A DNA stretch of 64,000 nucleotides from Pontibacter litorisediminis (GTDB lineage: Bacteria; Bacteroidota; Bacteroidia; Cytophagales; Hymenobacteraceae). The stretch lies in the NCBI RefSeq assembly GCF_029360645.1, contig NZ_JARDUA010000003.1, positions 496,001-560,000 of the forward strand. Reading direction: 5' to 3'. A program made the translations under genes and the position numbers. Under the pieces are notes generated by a model, which was not told the DNA's origin, made no database searches, and saw only the letters and a list, made by a program, of their open reading frames with translations. Every line of letters starts with the position of its first letter. Positions within the stretch are counted from its first letter, which is position 1. Below, in pieces: positions 47,341 through 57,391 of this stretch.

Positions 47341-50300
47341 ATGAGAAAACTATTACTGATGAGTTTTGTAATGGTGCTGGCGCTGCTACAGCAGGCCTAT
47401 GCCCAGAGCAAAACTGTGTCTGGTACGGTAACGGACCAGAACACATCGCAAGCGCTGCCGGGAGTGGCAGTAATTGTGAAAGGAACTACCGTGGGCACTA
47501 CCACTGGGGCTGATGGTACATACTCTATTTCTGTGCCGTCGAACAGTAACACTCTAGTTTTTCGTTTTATCGGTTACCAGACACTGGAGAGAACAATTGG
47601 TAATGCTAGTGTAGTTAACGCCACATTGGCAACCGATGACAAAATATTAAACGAAGTTGTAGTAACTGGTTACTCTACTCAAACCAGAGAAGAGTTTACC
47701 GGTGCTGCGGCAACTGTAACAGGTGAAGGAATCAAAGACCGCCCTGTACAAAGCTTTGCTCAGGCAATGACTGGTAAAGCATCAGGTGTTAACATCGTGC
47801 AGCCAAATGGTGTTCTCAACAACCCACCTGTTATTCGTATCCGTGGTATCAATTCTATCTCGTTAAGCTCATTCCCACTAGTTGTAGTGGATGGTATTCC
47901 AATAGCTACAGGAGATTTATCTGATAACAACTCTGCAAATAACCCCCTTTCGGACATCAACCCTTCTGACATTGAGTCTATCGATATCCTGAAAGATGCA
48001 GCCTCTACTTCTATCTATGGCTCTAGAGCAGCAGCAGGTGTTCTGATCATCACTACCAAAAGAGGTAAGCAAGGCAAGGCTAAAGTTTCTTATGATGGTT
48101 GGATAGGCTTTAACAAGGCAAACAGGCTTCCTGAAGTACTGAATGCACAGCAGTACATGGATCACAAGAACTTGGCTCGTAGAAATGCAGGAGCGGCTGA
48201 TGCCTTCTTCCCCTCTTACAATGAGGATGGCTCACTGGTGGATACTGATTGGCAGGACCTGATTTACCGAACAGCTGTTTCCCATAACCACAACCTATCT
48301 GTTTCAGGAGGTACTGAGAGCACAACTTACTACTTCTCTGCAGGTGTTTCCGAGCAGGAAGGCTTTATCAAGAAAAACTCTTTTGATCGTAAGTCTGCAC
48401 GTTTAAACCTGACTCACAAGGTTACTGATTGGTTCAGCTTGAGAGGTAACGTTAATTATACAAACGGTATCAACGTGGCTCCTAACAGCGGCTCTCTTCC
48501 TGGCCAGGCGTTTGGTGTGGCAGGTCTGGGGCGTCTTGGTATCGTGCTGGCTCCAAACGTGTCTCCTTACAATCCGGACGGCAGCTACAACCTGAGTGGA
48601 AACGCGCTTGGAAATGGTGCAAACCTGTTGCCACAGACATACTACAACCCAGTGGTATTGCTAGACCACGACAACAGCTCTTCGGAGTCTAACAGGTTGA
48701 TCTCTAACTTAGGTGCAGACTTCAACATCGTTAAAGGGCTTACCTATGGTACTACTTACTCATTCGACCTCAGCAACACAGAAAACAAGTTGTTTTACAA
48801 CCCTATCAACGGTGATGGTTTCAACCAAGGTGGTTTAGCGACTAATTCCAACGGCAGAAGAGAGAACTGGAACTGGGTGAACACCTTACAATATCAGACT
48901 ACTTTTAGCGATAAGCATAACCTTTCCCTATTGGTAGGTTCTGATGTGCAGGAGACAAATTCTGATTACTGGTGGACTACTCGCCAAGGCTTGGCGATTC
49001 CTACCTTCAACGACTTCCAGGCAACATATGGAATTCAAACGGCTGGTGGATCCATCGGAAAAAGAGTATATGAGGCCTATATCACCAGCGTTAACTACAA
49101 CTATGGCGGTAAATACTTCATCAGCGGTAACTACAGAAGAGACGGTAACTCTGCTCTAGCTTCATCTAAGCGTTGGGGTAACTTTGGTGGTGCTTCAGCA
49201 GGATGGGCCATCTCTGAGGAGAACTTCTTTAAAAACGCCTCTTTCGCTAGCGCCGTGTCTAACTTGAAACTGAAGGCAAGCTGGGGTCGTGTCGGTAATG
49301 GTAACCTTGGTGATAACTATGGTGCCTATACTCAGTACTCAGATGGTCTTTATGGAACAGTGCCAAGTTTAGTGTATGCTCAGGCAGGTAACGATGAGTT
49401 GTCTTGGGAAACAAGCAAGCAGACTAACATTGGCTTAGATCTGGGCCTGTTTAACAACAGAATTTCACTTGAGGCAAACTACTATAACAACGATGTAGAT
49501 GGCCTGATCCTGGCAGTTCCACAAGCTCCATCTAAAGGTATACCTGGCAACAGTATCCTTCAGAACGTTGGCTCTATGTACAACAGAGGCTTTGAGTTCT
49601 CCTTAAACGCTTCCCCAATTGACAAGGAGAGATTCACCTGGACAACTAACCTGAACTTCACAACGAACAAAAACGAAGTAACTGCTCTTGTTGGTGATGC
49701 TCCACTGATTGGTACAACAAGCGGTCTGGAGACTACTAACATTACTCAGGTTGGATATCCTGTTGGTAGCTTGTATGTGGTTAAAACTGCTGGTGTTAAC
49801 CCAGACAATGGCCGCAGAATCTTCATCAACAGAAATGGCGAGCAGGTGCAGTACTTGCATGGTGGTGGTGTTAACGCCTGGACTTATCTGGACGGAACAA
49901 GAGCGCCAGCGATTTCTGGTGCTGATGCACAAATCGCTGGTAATACCTTGCCAAAATGGTTCGGCGGTTTCACTAACACATTCACCTATGGTAACATCGA
50001 TCTGAGCATGCTTCTTACTTACTCAGGTGGCAACTACATCTACAACGGTACTCAGGCCGGCTTAAGAGACCAGCGTATTTGGAACAACAGCACAGATATA
50101 TTAAACCACTGGTCAGAAGAAAACAGAAACTCTGATATTCCTCGCCCTGTTTATGGCGACAACGTTTCGAATGGTTCTGCTTTCGCTATTGATGCAAACG
50201 TTCAAAAAGGTGATTTCCTTCGCATGCAGAACGCTGTATTAGGCTATAAGCTTCCAGAAAGGTTCTTCGGACAATCAGGTATCCGCTCTCTGAGAATATA

Positions 50301-50454
50301 TGCTCAGGTAGACAATGCTTTCCTGATCACAAGCTATAAAGGCGCTGACCCTGAAATTTCAACTAACGGTGGCTCTAACCTGGCTCCAGGCGTTGAGCGA
50401 AATACAGTACCACAGGGCAGAGCATTCACATTTGGTGTAAACCTAGGTTTTTAA
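47341..50454 (+). CDS. SusC/RagA TonB-dependent outer-membrane transporter (first pair)
   Basis: 1037 aa. Signal peptide to about residue 21 (LLQQAYA), then a carboxypeptidase-regulatory-like N-terminal domain (about 25-110, SGTVTDQNTSQALPGVAVIV). A plug domain with SIYGSRAAAGVLIITTK and a long beta barrel ending in aromatic Phe (FGVNLGF) follow. It takes up large nutrients such as oligosaccharides or peptides across the outer membrane using TonB energy, together with the SusD lipoprotein 18 bp downstream. The substrate is not inferable, as no hydrolase or regulator is adjacent. Codon use is AT-richer than the flanking core genes. Confidence 0.95.
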   Translation: MRKLLLMSFVMVLALLQQAYAQSKTVSGTVTDQNTSQALPGVAVIVKGTTVGTTTGADGTYSISVPSNSNTLVFRFIGYQTLERTIGNASVVNATLATDDKILNEVVVTGYSTQTREEFTGAAATVTGEGIKDRPVQSFAQAMTGKASGVNIVQPNGVLNNPPVIRIRGINSISLSSFPLVVVDGIPIATGDLSDNNSANNPLSDINPSDIESIDILKDAASTSIYGSRAAAGVLIITTKRGKQGKAKVSYDGWIGFNKANRLPEVLNAQQYMDHKNLARRNAGAADAFFPSYNEDGSLVDTDWQDLIYRTAVSHNHNLSVSGGTESTTYYFSAGVSEQEGFIKKNSFDRKSARLNLTHKVTDWFSLRGNVNYTNGINVAPNSGSLPGQAFGVAGLGRLGIVLAPNVSPYNPDGSYNLSGNALGNGANLLPQTYYNPVVLLDHDNSSSESNRLISNLGADFNIVKGLTYGTTYSFDLSNTENKLFYNPINGDGFNQGGLATNSNGRRENWNWVNTLQYQTTFSDKHNLSLLVGSDVQETNSDYWWTTRQGLAIPTFNDFQATYGIQTAGGSIGKRVYEAYITSVNYNYGGKYFISGNYRRDGNSALASSKRWGNFGGASAGWAISEENFFKNASFASAVSNLKLKASWGRVGNGNLGDNYGAYTQYSDGLYGTVPSLVYAQAGNDELSWETSKQTNIGLDLGLFNNRISLEANYYNNDVDGLILAVPQAPSKGIPGNSILQNVGSMYNRGFEFSLNASPIDKERFTWTTNLNFTTNKNEVTALVGDAPLIGTTSGLETTNITQVGYPVGSLYVVKTAGVNPDNGRRIFINRNGEQVQYLHGGGVNAWTYLDGTRAPAISGADAQIAGNTLPKWFGGFTNTFTYGNIDLSMLLTYSGGNYIYNGTQAGLRDQRIWNNSTDILNHWSEENRNSDIPRPVYGDNVSNGSAFAIDANVQKGDFLRMQNAVLGYKLPERFFGQSGIRSLRIYAQVDNAFLITSYKGADPEISTNGGSNLAPGVERNTVPQGRAFTFGVNLGF

Positions 50455-50472
50455 TAGAAAATCAGTTTTGAG

Positions 50473-51954
50473 ATGAAAATATTTAATAGAAAGTCGAATA
50501 AGAAATACATAGCGAAGCTCGCTTTGCTAAGTATACCTCTATCCTTAACTCTAACGTCTTGTGAGAAGGATTTTTTAGAGGCAAAGCCTGAATTGACAGT
50601 TTTGGAGGGAGCTAACTTTGATTCTCCTGCTGTTGTGCTGGCACAGGTCAATGGTTTGTACGCATCAATGAAGCACGGTCGTTTCCTAGGTGGCCGTTAC
50701 CAAATCTACAACGATATACGTGCGGAGGAATTTATAAACCGTACGTCCAATAACGTAACTGGCTACAGCATCTGGAACCAAACCGGTGGAGCCGATGAGC
50801 CATATATAACAGATATGTGGTCAAGAGGCTACCTTACGATAAACCGTGTTAACACGTTTTTGGCAGGTTTAGAGGAAAACGCCAGTAAGCTTGATGCCGA
50901 ACTTGTGGAGAACTACAGAGCCGAAGCGAAGTTCATAAGAGCGATATCTTATTTTTCTTTAGTGCAGATGTTCGCAAAGCCCTATACTGCTGATAATGGT
51001 GCATCTCCTGGCCTGCCTCTGAGACTGCAACCAGAGTTCTCCAGCGATAACAATGGCCTTGCAAGAAGTACTGTGGCAGAAGTTTACACGCAGATATTGA
51101 AAGATCTAAACGAAGCTGAGGAAGGACTGCCCGAGGAGTATAGCTCTGCTGCCTTGGCTACAACTAGAGCACACAAGAACACTGCTATTGCTTTAAAAAC
51201 GAGGGTGTATCTGACTATGGGGCGTTACGCAGATGTGATTACAGAAGGAAACAAGATTGTATCTGAATCGGCGCCCTTTACAACACTATCAGGAGAGTCA
51301 TATAGCCTGGAAGAAGATATCGCAGCGGTGTTCGAGAACGATACCAACAAAGAAGTGATTTTTGCGGCGCCTTTTGCCGATACAGATGCTCCTGGAACAC
51401 AAAACCAGTTGGGGTACTACTATAATGTTGGTAACCTGGAGTACTACCTGAACGATAAAACTGAAGGTATAGCCGGCATTTATACAAATGAGCAGTTTGA
51501 GGCAGATGATGCTCGAAAAACTAGTTTGATCAGTAGATACAATTTGGGCAGTGCTGCTAGCCCTAGGTATGTATATTATATTACAAAGTTCAGCAGAGTT
51601 TCTCCTTACATTGATTGGGTTCCACTAATTAGATACTCTGAGGTCCTGCTAAACTTAGCTGAGGCAGAAGCAGAGGTAGGAAGTCAGGAGCGAGCAATTG
51701 CTTTGCTAGAGGCTGTACATCAGCGTTCTGATGCATCATGGTCTTACACTGGTGAGTCAAAAGCAGATCTTATCAATGCCATTTTGACTGAGAGACGTAT
51801 AGAGTTGCTAGGTGAGGGCTTCAGAACGAACGACCTTTTCAGAAGAGGTTTTGGTATACCTTCAGTAGGTGCTGGGGCCGAGATTTCTCCTACTGACTCA
51901 CGTTATGTTCTCCCAATCCCAACTTCAGAAACAAATACTAATCCTGCATTATAG
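50473..51954 (+). CDS. SusD/RagB surface lipoprotein (first pair)
   Basis: 493-aa SusD-family lipoprotein that captures substrate at the cell surface and lids the SusC channel. The lipobox LTSC places the lipid anchor on Cys30 (signal longer than usual, with a basic start NRKSNKK). TPR-like helical segments are in the N-terminal half, and the RRIELLGEGFRTNDLFRRG motif typical of the family is near the C-terminus. Paired with the SusC gene. A terminator follows. Confidence 0.94.
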   Translation: MKIFNRKSNKKYIAKLALLSIPLSLTLTSCEKDFLEAKPELTVLEGANFDSPAVVLAQVNGLYASMKHGRFLGGRYQIYNDIRAEEFINRTSNNVTGYSIWNQTGGADEPYITDMWSRGYLTINRVNTFLAGLEENASKLDAELVENYRAEAKFIRAISYFSLVQMFAKPYTADNGASPGLPLRLQPEFSSDNNGLARSTVAEVYTQILKDLNEAEEGLPEEYSSAALATTRAHKNTAIALKTRVYLTMGRYADVITEGNKIVSESAPFTTLSGESYSLEEDIAAVFENDTNKEVIFAAPFADTDAPGTQNQLGYYYNVGNLEYYLNDKTEGIAGIYTNEQFEADDARKTSLISRYNLGSAASPRYVYYITKFSRVSPYIDWVPLIRYSEVLLNLAEAEAEVGSQERAIALLEAVHQRSDASWSYTGESKADLINAILTERRIELLGEGFRTNDLFRRGFGIPSVGAGAEISPTDSRYVLPIPTSETNTNPAL

Positions 51955-51984
51955 GTAAGGTAGTCTGTAACAGGTAGTTTAACG

Positions 51985-52021
51985 AAAAGCCCGCCAGTCG
52001 AAAGACAGCGGGCTTTTTTAT
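51985..52021 (+). terminator. Terminator after first SusD gene
   Basis: AAAAGCCCGC (51985-51994) pairs with GCGGGCTTTT (52008-52017), followed by more T. Sequence and loop resemble the terminator after the second SusD gene at 57328-57360. Confidence 0.85.
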
Positions 52022-52580
52022 TTTAATACAGCCAACAATAATTTTTTACAATCTGCTTTAAAAAATAAAATAAGACAAAAGATGGTGCTGCTGCTGCTTT
52101 CTTATCGATTTTACTTGTGTAATATTAATAGAGTCAAATAGATATCAGGGGATGGTTTAATAGGCTACTAGGACTTTATGTTTGTCTGCTGTTATGCTTC
52201 GTTGTTGGCACGGTCTCCTTTAGAACAATGGATGTAGAAGGGCTATTGTATTTAAGATAACAACTTCTTATTATTGGCGGAAATTTCTTAACAAAGGCTT
52301 AACAAGGATTACTATAGGATTAAAAATACAAATACCTCCGCTGAGACACGAGAGTACATTAGAGCCTCTCCTGCTCTTTCGCCCGTCCGGGCATTGACTA
52401 TCCATACTTAGATAAACTTAATAACAGGGCACAACAGGCTAACGGAATTCAGCCTATGCTTATGTGCACTCTTAAAACAAAGCCTTACCTAACTGTAAGG
52501 TGGCGGAGCTTTGCCTTTTTTAAATACAATTTTACCAATTAATCTATTTTCAACCATTCTACTTAATGTCAAATTCTATT
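52022..52580. other. Gap between the two SusCD pairs
   Basis: AT-rich, no supported gene. It has a small hairpin CCTTAC/GTAAGG (52483-52500) and then GCGGAGCTTTG (52503-52513), which mirrors the motif at 47264-47274. An ATG at 52566 lies in it, but the start at 52581 aligns with the first SusC. Confidence 0.5.
52503..52513 (+). promoter_or_regulatory. Shared upstream motif of the SusC genes (second copy)
   Basis: Identical to 47264-47274 and at the same distance from the start at 52581; see that entry. A small hairpin (52483-52500) lies just upstream. Confidence 0.45.
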
Positions 52581-55500
52581 ATGAGGAGATTATTACTCAT
52601 GAGCTTTGCGTTGGTGCTGATACTTGCCCAGCAGGTTTATGCACAAAGCAGAGCTGTGTCTGGTACGGTAACGGACCAAGGCACATCACAAGGCCTGCCG
52701 GGGGTGGCAGTAATTGTGAAAGGCACTACTGTGGGAACTACCACTGGGCTTGATGGTTCTTACACCATCAACGTACCTGCCGAAGGAAACACGCTGATCT
52801 TCCGCTTTATTGGTTACAAAACCGTAGAGCGTCCGATCGGTAACTCTTCTACAGTTAACGTTGCACTTGGTGTGGACGACAAGCAACTGGAAGAAGTAGT
52901 GGTGGTAGCCTACGGTACGGCCGATAAAGGCTCTTTCACGGGTTCAGCCACTCAGATCAACGCAGAGAAGATAGCGCAGCGACCTGTAACGAATATTACC
53001 AACGCCATTGCCGGACAGGCTGCAGGTGTGCAGACTAACTCTGGTAGCGGCCAGCCAGGAGCAGGACCAGAAATCCGTATCCGTGGTATTGGTTCTATAA
53101 ACTCATCGAACGATCCGCTTTACGTTGTAGACGGTACACCGTACCCAGGTAGTATCGCCAACCTGAATGTGGATGATATCGAAAGCATCTCTATCCTGAA
53201 AGACGCTTCTTCTACCGCCCTTTATGGTGCACGTGCCACAAACGGTGTGGTGATGATTACAACTAAAAAAGGTAAAAAAGGAAGCAACCAGCTGAATGTG
53301 AAGATCTCTCAGGGTATGAGCGAAAGAGCGATCAAAGAGTACGACCGTGTAAATGCATACGAGTATTATCCTTTGATCTGGGAAGCGCAAAGAAACAGCT
53401 TAGTAAACGCTACAAAAGACCCATATTCTTTAGAGGACGCCAATCAAATTGCTTCCGGCTTGAAAAAGCTGAGAGACGGCAAAGACGGTAGCGTTAAAGG
53501 TATTCTGGGGTACAACCCGTTTAACGTGGCGAACGATGCCATTGTTGATGCCAATGGTAACATCAACCCAGAGGCTAAAATGCTTTATGATGACGTAGAC
53601 TGGTTTGAGCCGTTGCAGCGCAGTGGCAGCCGTAGTGACTATGCCCTGAATTACAGCGGAGGCTCTGAGAAGAGCGACTACTTCGTGTCTTTGGGTTACC
53701 TGAAAGAGAAAGGTTATGTGATACGATCTGACTATGAGCGCTTTACTGGCCGTGTAAACGTGAACACACAGGCTACAGACTGGCTGAGAACAGGTTTGAA
53801 CGTTTCCGGTACTATTACAGAGTCTAACCAGGCTAGCACAAGCAGTAGCAGCAGCTATGTTAACCCTTTTAATTTTGCCCGTGGCATTGGTCCTATCTAC
53901 CCTATTTACGCACATGACCCTACTACTGGTGCCTATCTGCTAGATGAGGATGGCAACAGAATCTACGACTATGGTAACCTGTCTAACCTGGGCTTGCCTA
54001 ACAGGGGCAGCAACGCCAGCGTAGGCCGTCACATAGTTGCGGAGACGATGTGGAACGATAACCTGTACAACCGCAATGTTCTAAGTGCCAGAACTTTCGG
54101 AGAGGTTAAATTCTTGCAGGACTTCAAGTTTACAACAAACCTTAGCGTAGACATTGCAAACTACCTTGCTGCGGAGTACGACAACAACAAAATAGGCGAC
54201 GGTGCGCCGGCAGGTAGAGCTAGCCGCACTAGTACAACCGCTACAACCTACAACATCAACCAGTTGCTGAACTATTCTAAAACCATCAACGACAGACACT
54301 TTGTAGAAGCTTTGGTTGGCCATGAAAACTACAGTTACGACTACAGGTACATGTACGGAATGCGCCAGGGCGTAATTGTAGAAGACAATACTGAACTAGG
54401 TAACTTCACTACTACAAACAGCTTAGATTCAAGAACTGATAAATACAGAGTAGAAAGCTACCTGTCGCGCTTGAACTATACATTCGACGACAAGTACACT
54501 CTTTCTGGCTCTTACCGCCGCGATGGTTCCTCCAGGTTTGCAAAAGATGTACGCTGGGGTGACTTCTGGTCTGTGGGTGCATCTTGGCGCCTGGATAGAG
54601 AGACTTTTATCAGCATGCCTGAGTGGGTTAACATGCTGAAGCTTAGAGGTTCTTATGGTGAGGTAGGCAACGATGCCCTTCTGAACTCTGATGGTACTGA
54701 CAGATACTATGGATACCAGGAACTGTACACGCTTGGCATGAACAACGCCAAAGAGCCAGGTTTCTTACAACAGGATGTGCTTGGTAGCGCAAACCTGCTG
54801 TGGGAGTCTAACAACAGCTTTGACATCGGCGTGGAGTTTGACTTGTTCAACAGAGTTAGTGGTAGCGTTGAGTACTTTAACAGAGAGTCTGAGAACCTGC
54901 TGTTCCGCGTTCCGCTTCCTTTGTCAAGCGGTGTAAAAGAGAAGTGGGAGAACATCGGTACAATGGCTAACACAGGTGTCGAGGTACAACTTTCTACTGA
55001 TGCCGTTAAAACGCAGGACTTTACCTGGAATGTTAACCTGAACGTGTCCACCTTCAAGAATGAGCTGAAGAAGCTTCCGCAGGAAGAGATGATCACGGGT
55101 ACCAAAAAGTACATGGTAGGCAAGTCTATCTATGACTACTGGTTGCGTGACTGGTACGGTGTTGATCCGACTGACGGAGCAGGCTTGTTCGCTACCGATA
55201 CATGGGTAGAAGGTAAGACGCGTGTGATCAACGGCGATACGGTAACCACAGACTCTAACGGTGCCAAGTATCACTATGCAGGCTCTGCAATTCCTGACTT
55301 TGCCGGTGGTATTACAAACACCTTTACTTATAAGAACCTGTCACTTTCGGTGTTGCTGACGTACCAGGTAGGCGGTAAAGTGTACGATGCTAACTACGCC
55401 TCATTAATGAACGCGGGAACACAAGGTGGTGCACTGCACAAGGACATCCTGAACAGATGGCAGCAAACTGGTGATGAGACAGACGTGCCACGTATGGACC

Positions 55501-55775
55501 TGACGACCGCAACGCATTACAATGCGCAGTCTGACCGCTGGCTGATCGACGCTTCTTACCTGAACATCAGATCTGTAAACCTGAACTACGTTCTTCCTTC
55601 AGAACTCACTTCAAAGGTGTTCCTGAAAAATGCGAGTATCTTCGCATCAGGTGAGAACTTAGCGCTGTTCTCTAAGCGTGACGGTATGAACGTGAATCAG
55701 TCTTACTCAGGTGTTACTTCTAATAGCTATATCCCTGCTCGTGTTTACACAGTTGGTTTGAACGTTACCCTTTAA
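52581..55775 (+). CDS. SusC/RagA TonB-dependent outer-membrane transporter (second pair)
   Basis: 1064 aa from the ATG at 52581, which begins with the same RLLLMSF signal sequence as the first SusC; an ATG at 52566 would add five residues. The carboxypeptidase-like N-domain is nearly identical to the first one (VSGTVTDQGTSQGLPGVAV), while the barrel differs clearly, so this is a paralogue with another substrate or a diverged duplicate. Plug motif TALYGARATNGVVMITTK is present. The gene ends LNVTL, 9 bp before the SusD start. Confidence 0.94.
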   Translation: MRRLLLMSFALVLILAQQVYAQSRAVSGTVTDQGTSQGLPGVAVIVKGTTVGTTTGLDGSYTINVPAEGNTLIFRFIGYKTVERPIGNSSTVNVALGVDDKQLEEVVVVAYGTADKGSFTGSATQINAEKIAQRPVTNITNAIAGQAAGVQTNSGSGQPGAGPEIRIRGIGSINSSNDPLYVVDGTPYPGSIANLNVDDIESISILKDASSTALYGARATNGVVMITTKKGKKGSNQLNVKISQGMSERAIKEYDRVNAYEYYPLIWEAQRNSLVNATKDPYSLEDANQIASGLKKLRDGKDGSVKGILGYNPFNVANDAIVDANGNINPEAKMLYDDVDWFEPLQRSGSRSDYALNYSGGSEKSDYFVSLGYLKEKGYVIRSDYERFTGRVNVNTQATDWLRTGLNVSGTITESNQASTSSSSSYVNPFNFARGIGPIYPIYAHDPTTGAYLLDEDGNRIYDYGNLSNLGLPNRGSNASVGRHIVAETMWNDNLYNRNVLSARTFGEVKFLQDFKFTTNLSVDIANYLAAEYDNNKIGDGAPAGRASRTSTTATTYNINQLLNYSKTINDRHFVEALVGHENYSYDYRYMYGMRQGVIVEDNTELGNFTTTNSLDSRTDKYRVESYLSRLNYTFDDKYTLSGSYRRDGSSRFAKDVRWGDFWSVGASWRLDRETFISMPEWVNMLKLRGSYGEVGNDALLNSDGTDRYYGYQELYTLGMNNAKEPGFLQQDVLGSANLLWESNNSFDIGVEFDLFNRVSGSVEYFNRESENLLFRVPLPLSSGVKEKWENIGTMANTGVEVQLSTDAVKTQDFTWNVNLNVSTFKNELKKLPQEEMITGTKKYMVGKSIYDYWLRDWYGVDPTDGAGLFATDTWVEGKTRVINGDTVTTDSNGAKYHYAGSAIPDFAGGITNTFTYKNLSLSVLLTYQVGGKVYDANYASLMNAGTQGGALHKDILNRWQQTGDETDVPRMDLTTATHYNAQSDRWLIDASYLNIRSVNLNYVLPSELTSKVFLKNASIFASGENLALFSKRDGMNVNQSYSGVTSNSYIPARVYTVGLNVTL

Positions 55776-55784
55776 TTTTTGAAA

Positions 55785-57305
55785 ATGAAAAAAGTATTAT
55801 ATAGCTCGCTTGCTGCCTGCATGCTCATGTTCGCCTCTTGCGACAAAGATTATCTTGAGGTGCAGCCAACAGATGCTGTGGCTGGAGACCTGGCAATTAC
55901 CACGACTACAAATGCCATGGCCGCTCTGAACGGTATTCACAGAGCCATGTTCATGCAGTACGACAACCAGGACCAGGCAGGGCAGGGGTCGGTGATGATC
56001 AACCTGGACCTGCTGGGTGAGGACGTAGTTATGACTGCTGCTGGTAACGGCTGGTTTAACTCAACCTACAAATGGATAACGCACCGTAACGCTAATGCCG
56101 GTACAGTGTCTTTTGTTTACAGGTTCTACTATAAGATTATTGCTAATGCCAACAAGATCATTGCGGGCATTGACACGGCTGAAGGTACACCGGCAGAGAG
56201 GGCAGCAATAAAGGGGCAAGCTTTGGCGTACAGAGCCTGGGCGCATCACCAGCTCGTGCAGATCTTTGCTGAGCGCTATGACGCTTCCAAAAGCTCTAAC
56301 GACCAGCTTGGTGTGCCGATCATGAACGTTTATACACTGGAAGGGCAGCCTCGGGCAACTGTGGAGCAAGTGTATGCGCAAATCAATAAAGACATTGATG
56401 AAGCGATCTCCTTGCTGCCTGCAAGACGTAACGCTAAGTCGCACTTTAACACAGACGTTGCAAAAGGCATCAAAGCCCGTGTGGCACTCACAATGCAGGA
56501 CTGGGCTACTGCTGCCAAGTTTGCAAATGAGGCAGTGCAGGGTTACAAGCTGATGGGGCAAACGCAATACTTAGCTGGTTTCAACAACGTTGAGAATGAG
56601 GAGTGGATGTGGGGAAGTGATCAGATATCTGATCAGACCACTTACTTCTACTCGTACTTCGCCTACATGTCTGCTAACTTTAGTTCGTCTAATATTAGAG
56701 CGAATCCGAAGGCAATTAACAGCCAGCTGTATAGCAAGATCTCCAACACTGACGTACGTAAACAGCTGTGGGACCCAACTCCTACGGCTGTGTTAGATGA
56801 GACAACCAAAAAAGTGGTTGGGTACGATGTGAATGGGTATGTTGTACCTTCGAACTTCTCTCCAAAGCCTTACATGAACAGAAAGTTCCTGGCTGATGGC
56901 GGAGCGAGCAGCGTTGGTGACGTGCCTTACATGAGAGCTGCTGAGATGATGTTGATTGAGGCAGAGGCGCTGGCTCGCATGGGCAATAACTCTGATGCTG
57001 CTGCTTTATTAACAAAGCTTGTAAAGGCGCGTGATATGGAAGCCTCAGATATTACACTTGCTGACCAAGCGCTTATTGATGAAATCATGACGCAGCGCCG
57101 TATCGAGCTGTGGGGCGAAGGCTTCCGCTTCTTTGACCTGAAGCGCACAAACAGCCCACTTAATAGAAGCGGAGCTAACCACAGCGCAACTCTTGCCGGT
57201 AACGTTCTTGATGTTGTGGCCGGTGATAACCAGTGGCAGTGGCTGATTCCGCAAGATGAGTTGAACTCAAACAATAACGAGGGAATGGTGCAGAATCCGT
57301 TGTAG
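55785..57305 (+). CDS. SusD/RagB surface lipoprotein (second pair)
   Basis: 506 aa from the ATG at 55785 (a TTG at 55779 is less likely). Lipobox FASC anchors Cys19. SusD-like helical N-terminal part (RAWAHHQLVQIFAERYD) and the C-terminal RRIELWGEGFRFFDLKR motif are present. It is the partner of the second SusC. Sequence differs from the first SusD beyond the family core. Confidence 0.94.
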   Translation: MKKVLYSSLAACMLMFASCDKDYLEVQPTDAVAGDLAITTTTNAMAALNGIHRAMFMQYDNQDQAGQGSVMINLDLLGEDVVMTAAGNGWFNSTYKWITHRNANAGTVSFVYRFYYKIIANANKIIAGIDTAEGTPAERAAIKGQALAYRAWAHHQLVQIFAERYDASKSSNDQLGVPIMNVYTLEGQPRATVEQVYAQINKDIDEAISLLPARRNAKSHFNTDVAKGIKARVALTMQDWATAAKFANEAVQGYKLMGQTQYLAGFNNVENEEWMWGSDQISDQTTYFYSYFAYMSANFSSSNIRANPKAINSQLYSKISNTDVRKQLWDPTPTAVLDETTKKVVGYDVNGYVVPSNFSPKPYMNRKFLADGGASSVGDVPYMRAAEMMLIEAEALARMGNNSDAAALLTKLVKARDMEASDITLADQALIDEIMTQRRIELWGEGFRFFDLKRTNSPLNRSGANHSATLAGNVLDVVAGDNQWQWLIPQDELNSNNNEGMVQNPL

Positions 57306-57327
57306 TAAATATTTTTAGTTGTTAAAG

Positions 57328-57363
57328 AAAGCCCGCAGTCGTTTGACTGGCGGGCTTTTCTTT
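57328..57363. terminator. Terminator after second SusD gene
   Basis: AAAGCCCGC (57328-57336) pairs with GCGGGCTTT (57350-57358), with CAGTC/GACTG as an inner stem, then TTCTTTTT. Confidence 0.85.
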
Positions 57364-57391
57364 TTATACTTGCGGCCATACTTATATTTTT

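Noticed and set aside
47341-57305. Full polysaccharide utilisation locus
   Set aside because: SusC/SusD pairs are present, but no glycoside hydrolase, regulator or sugar transporter adjoins them; the GH43 gene is 10 kb away behind unrelated genes.
55785-57305. Second SusD as a duplicate of the first
   Set aside because: The two SusD proteins share only family motifs; sequence and length differ, so they are not a recent duplication.
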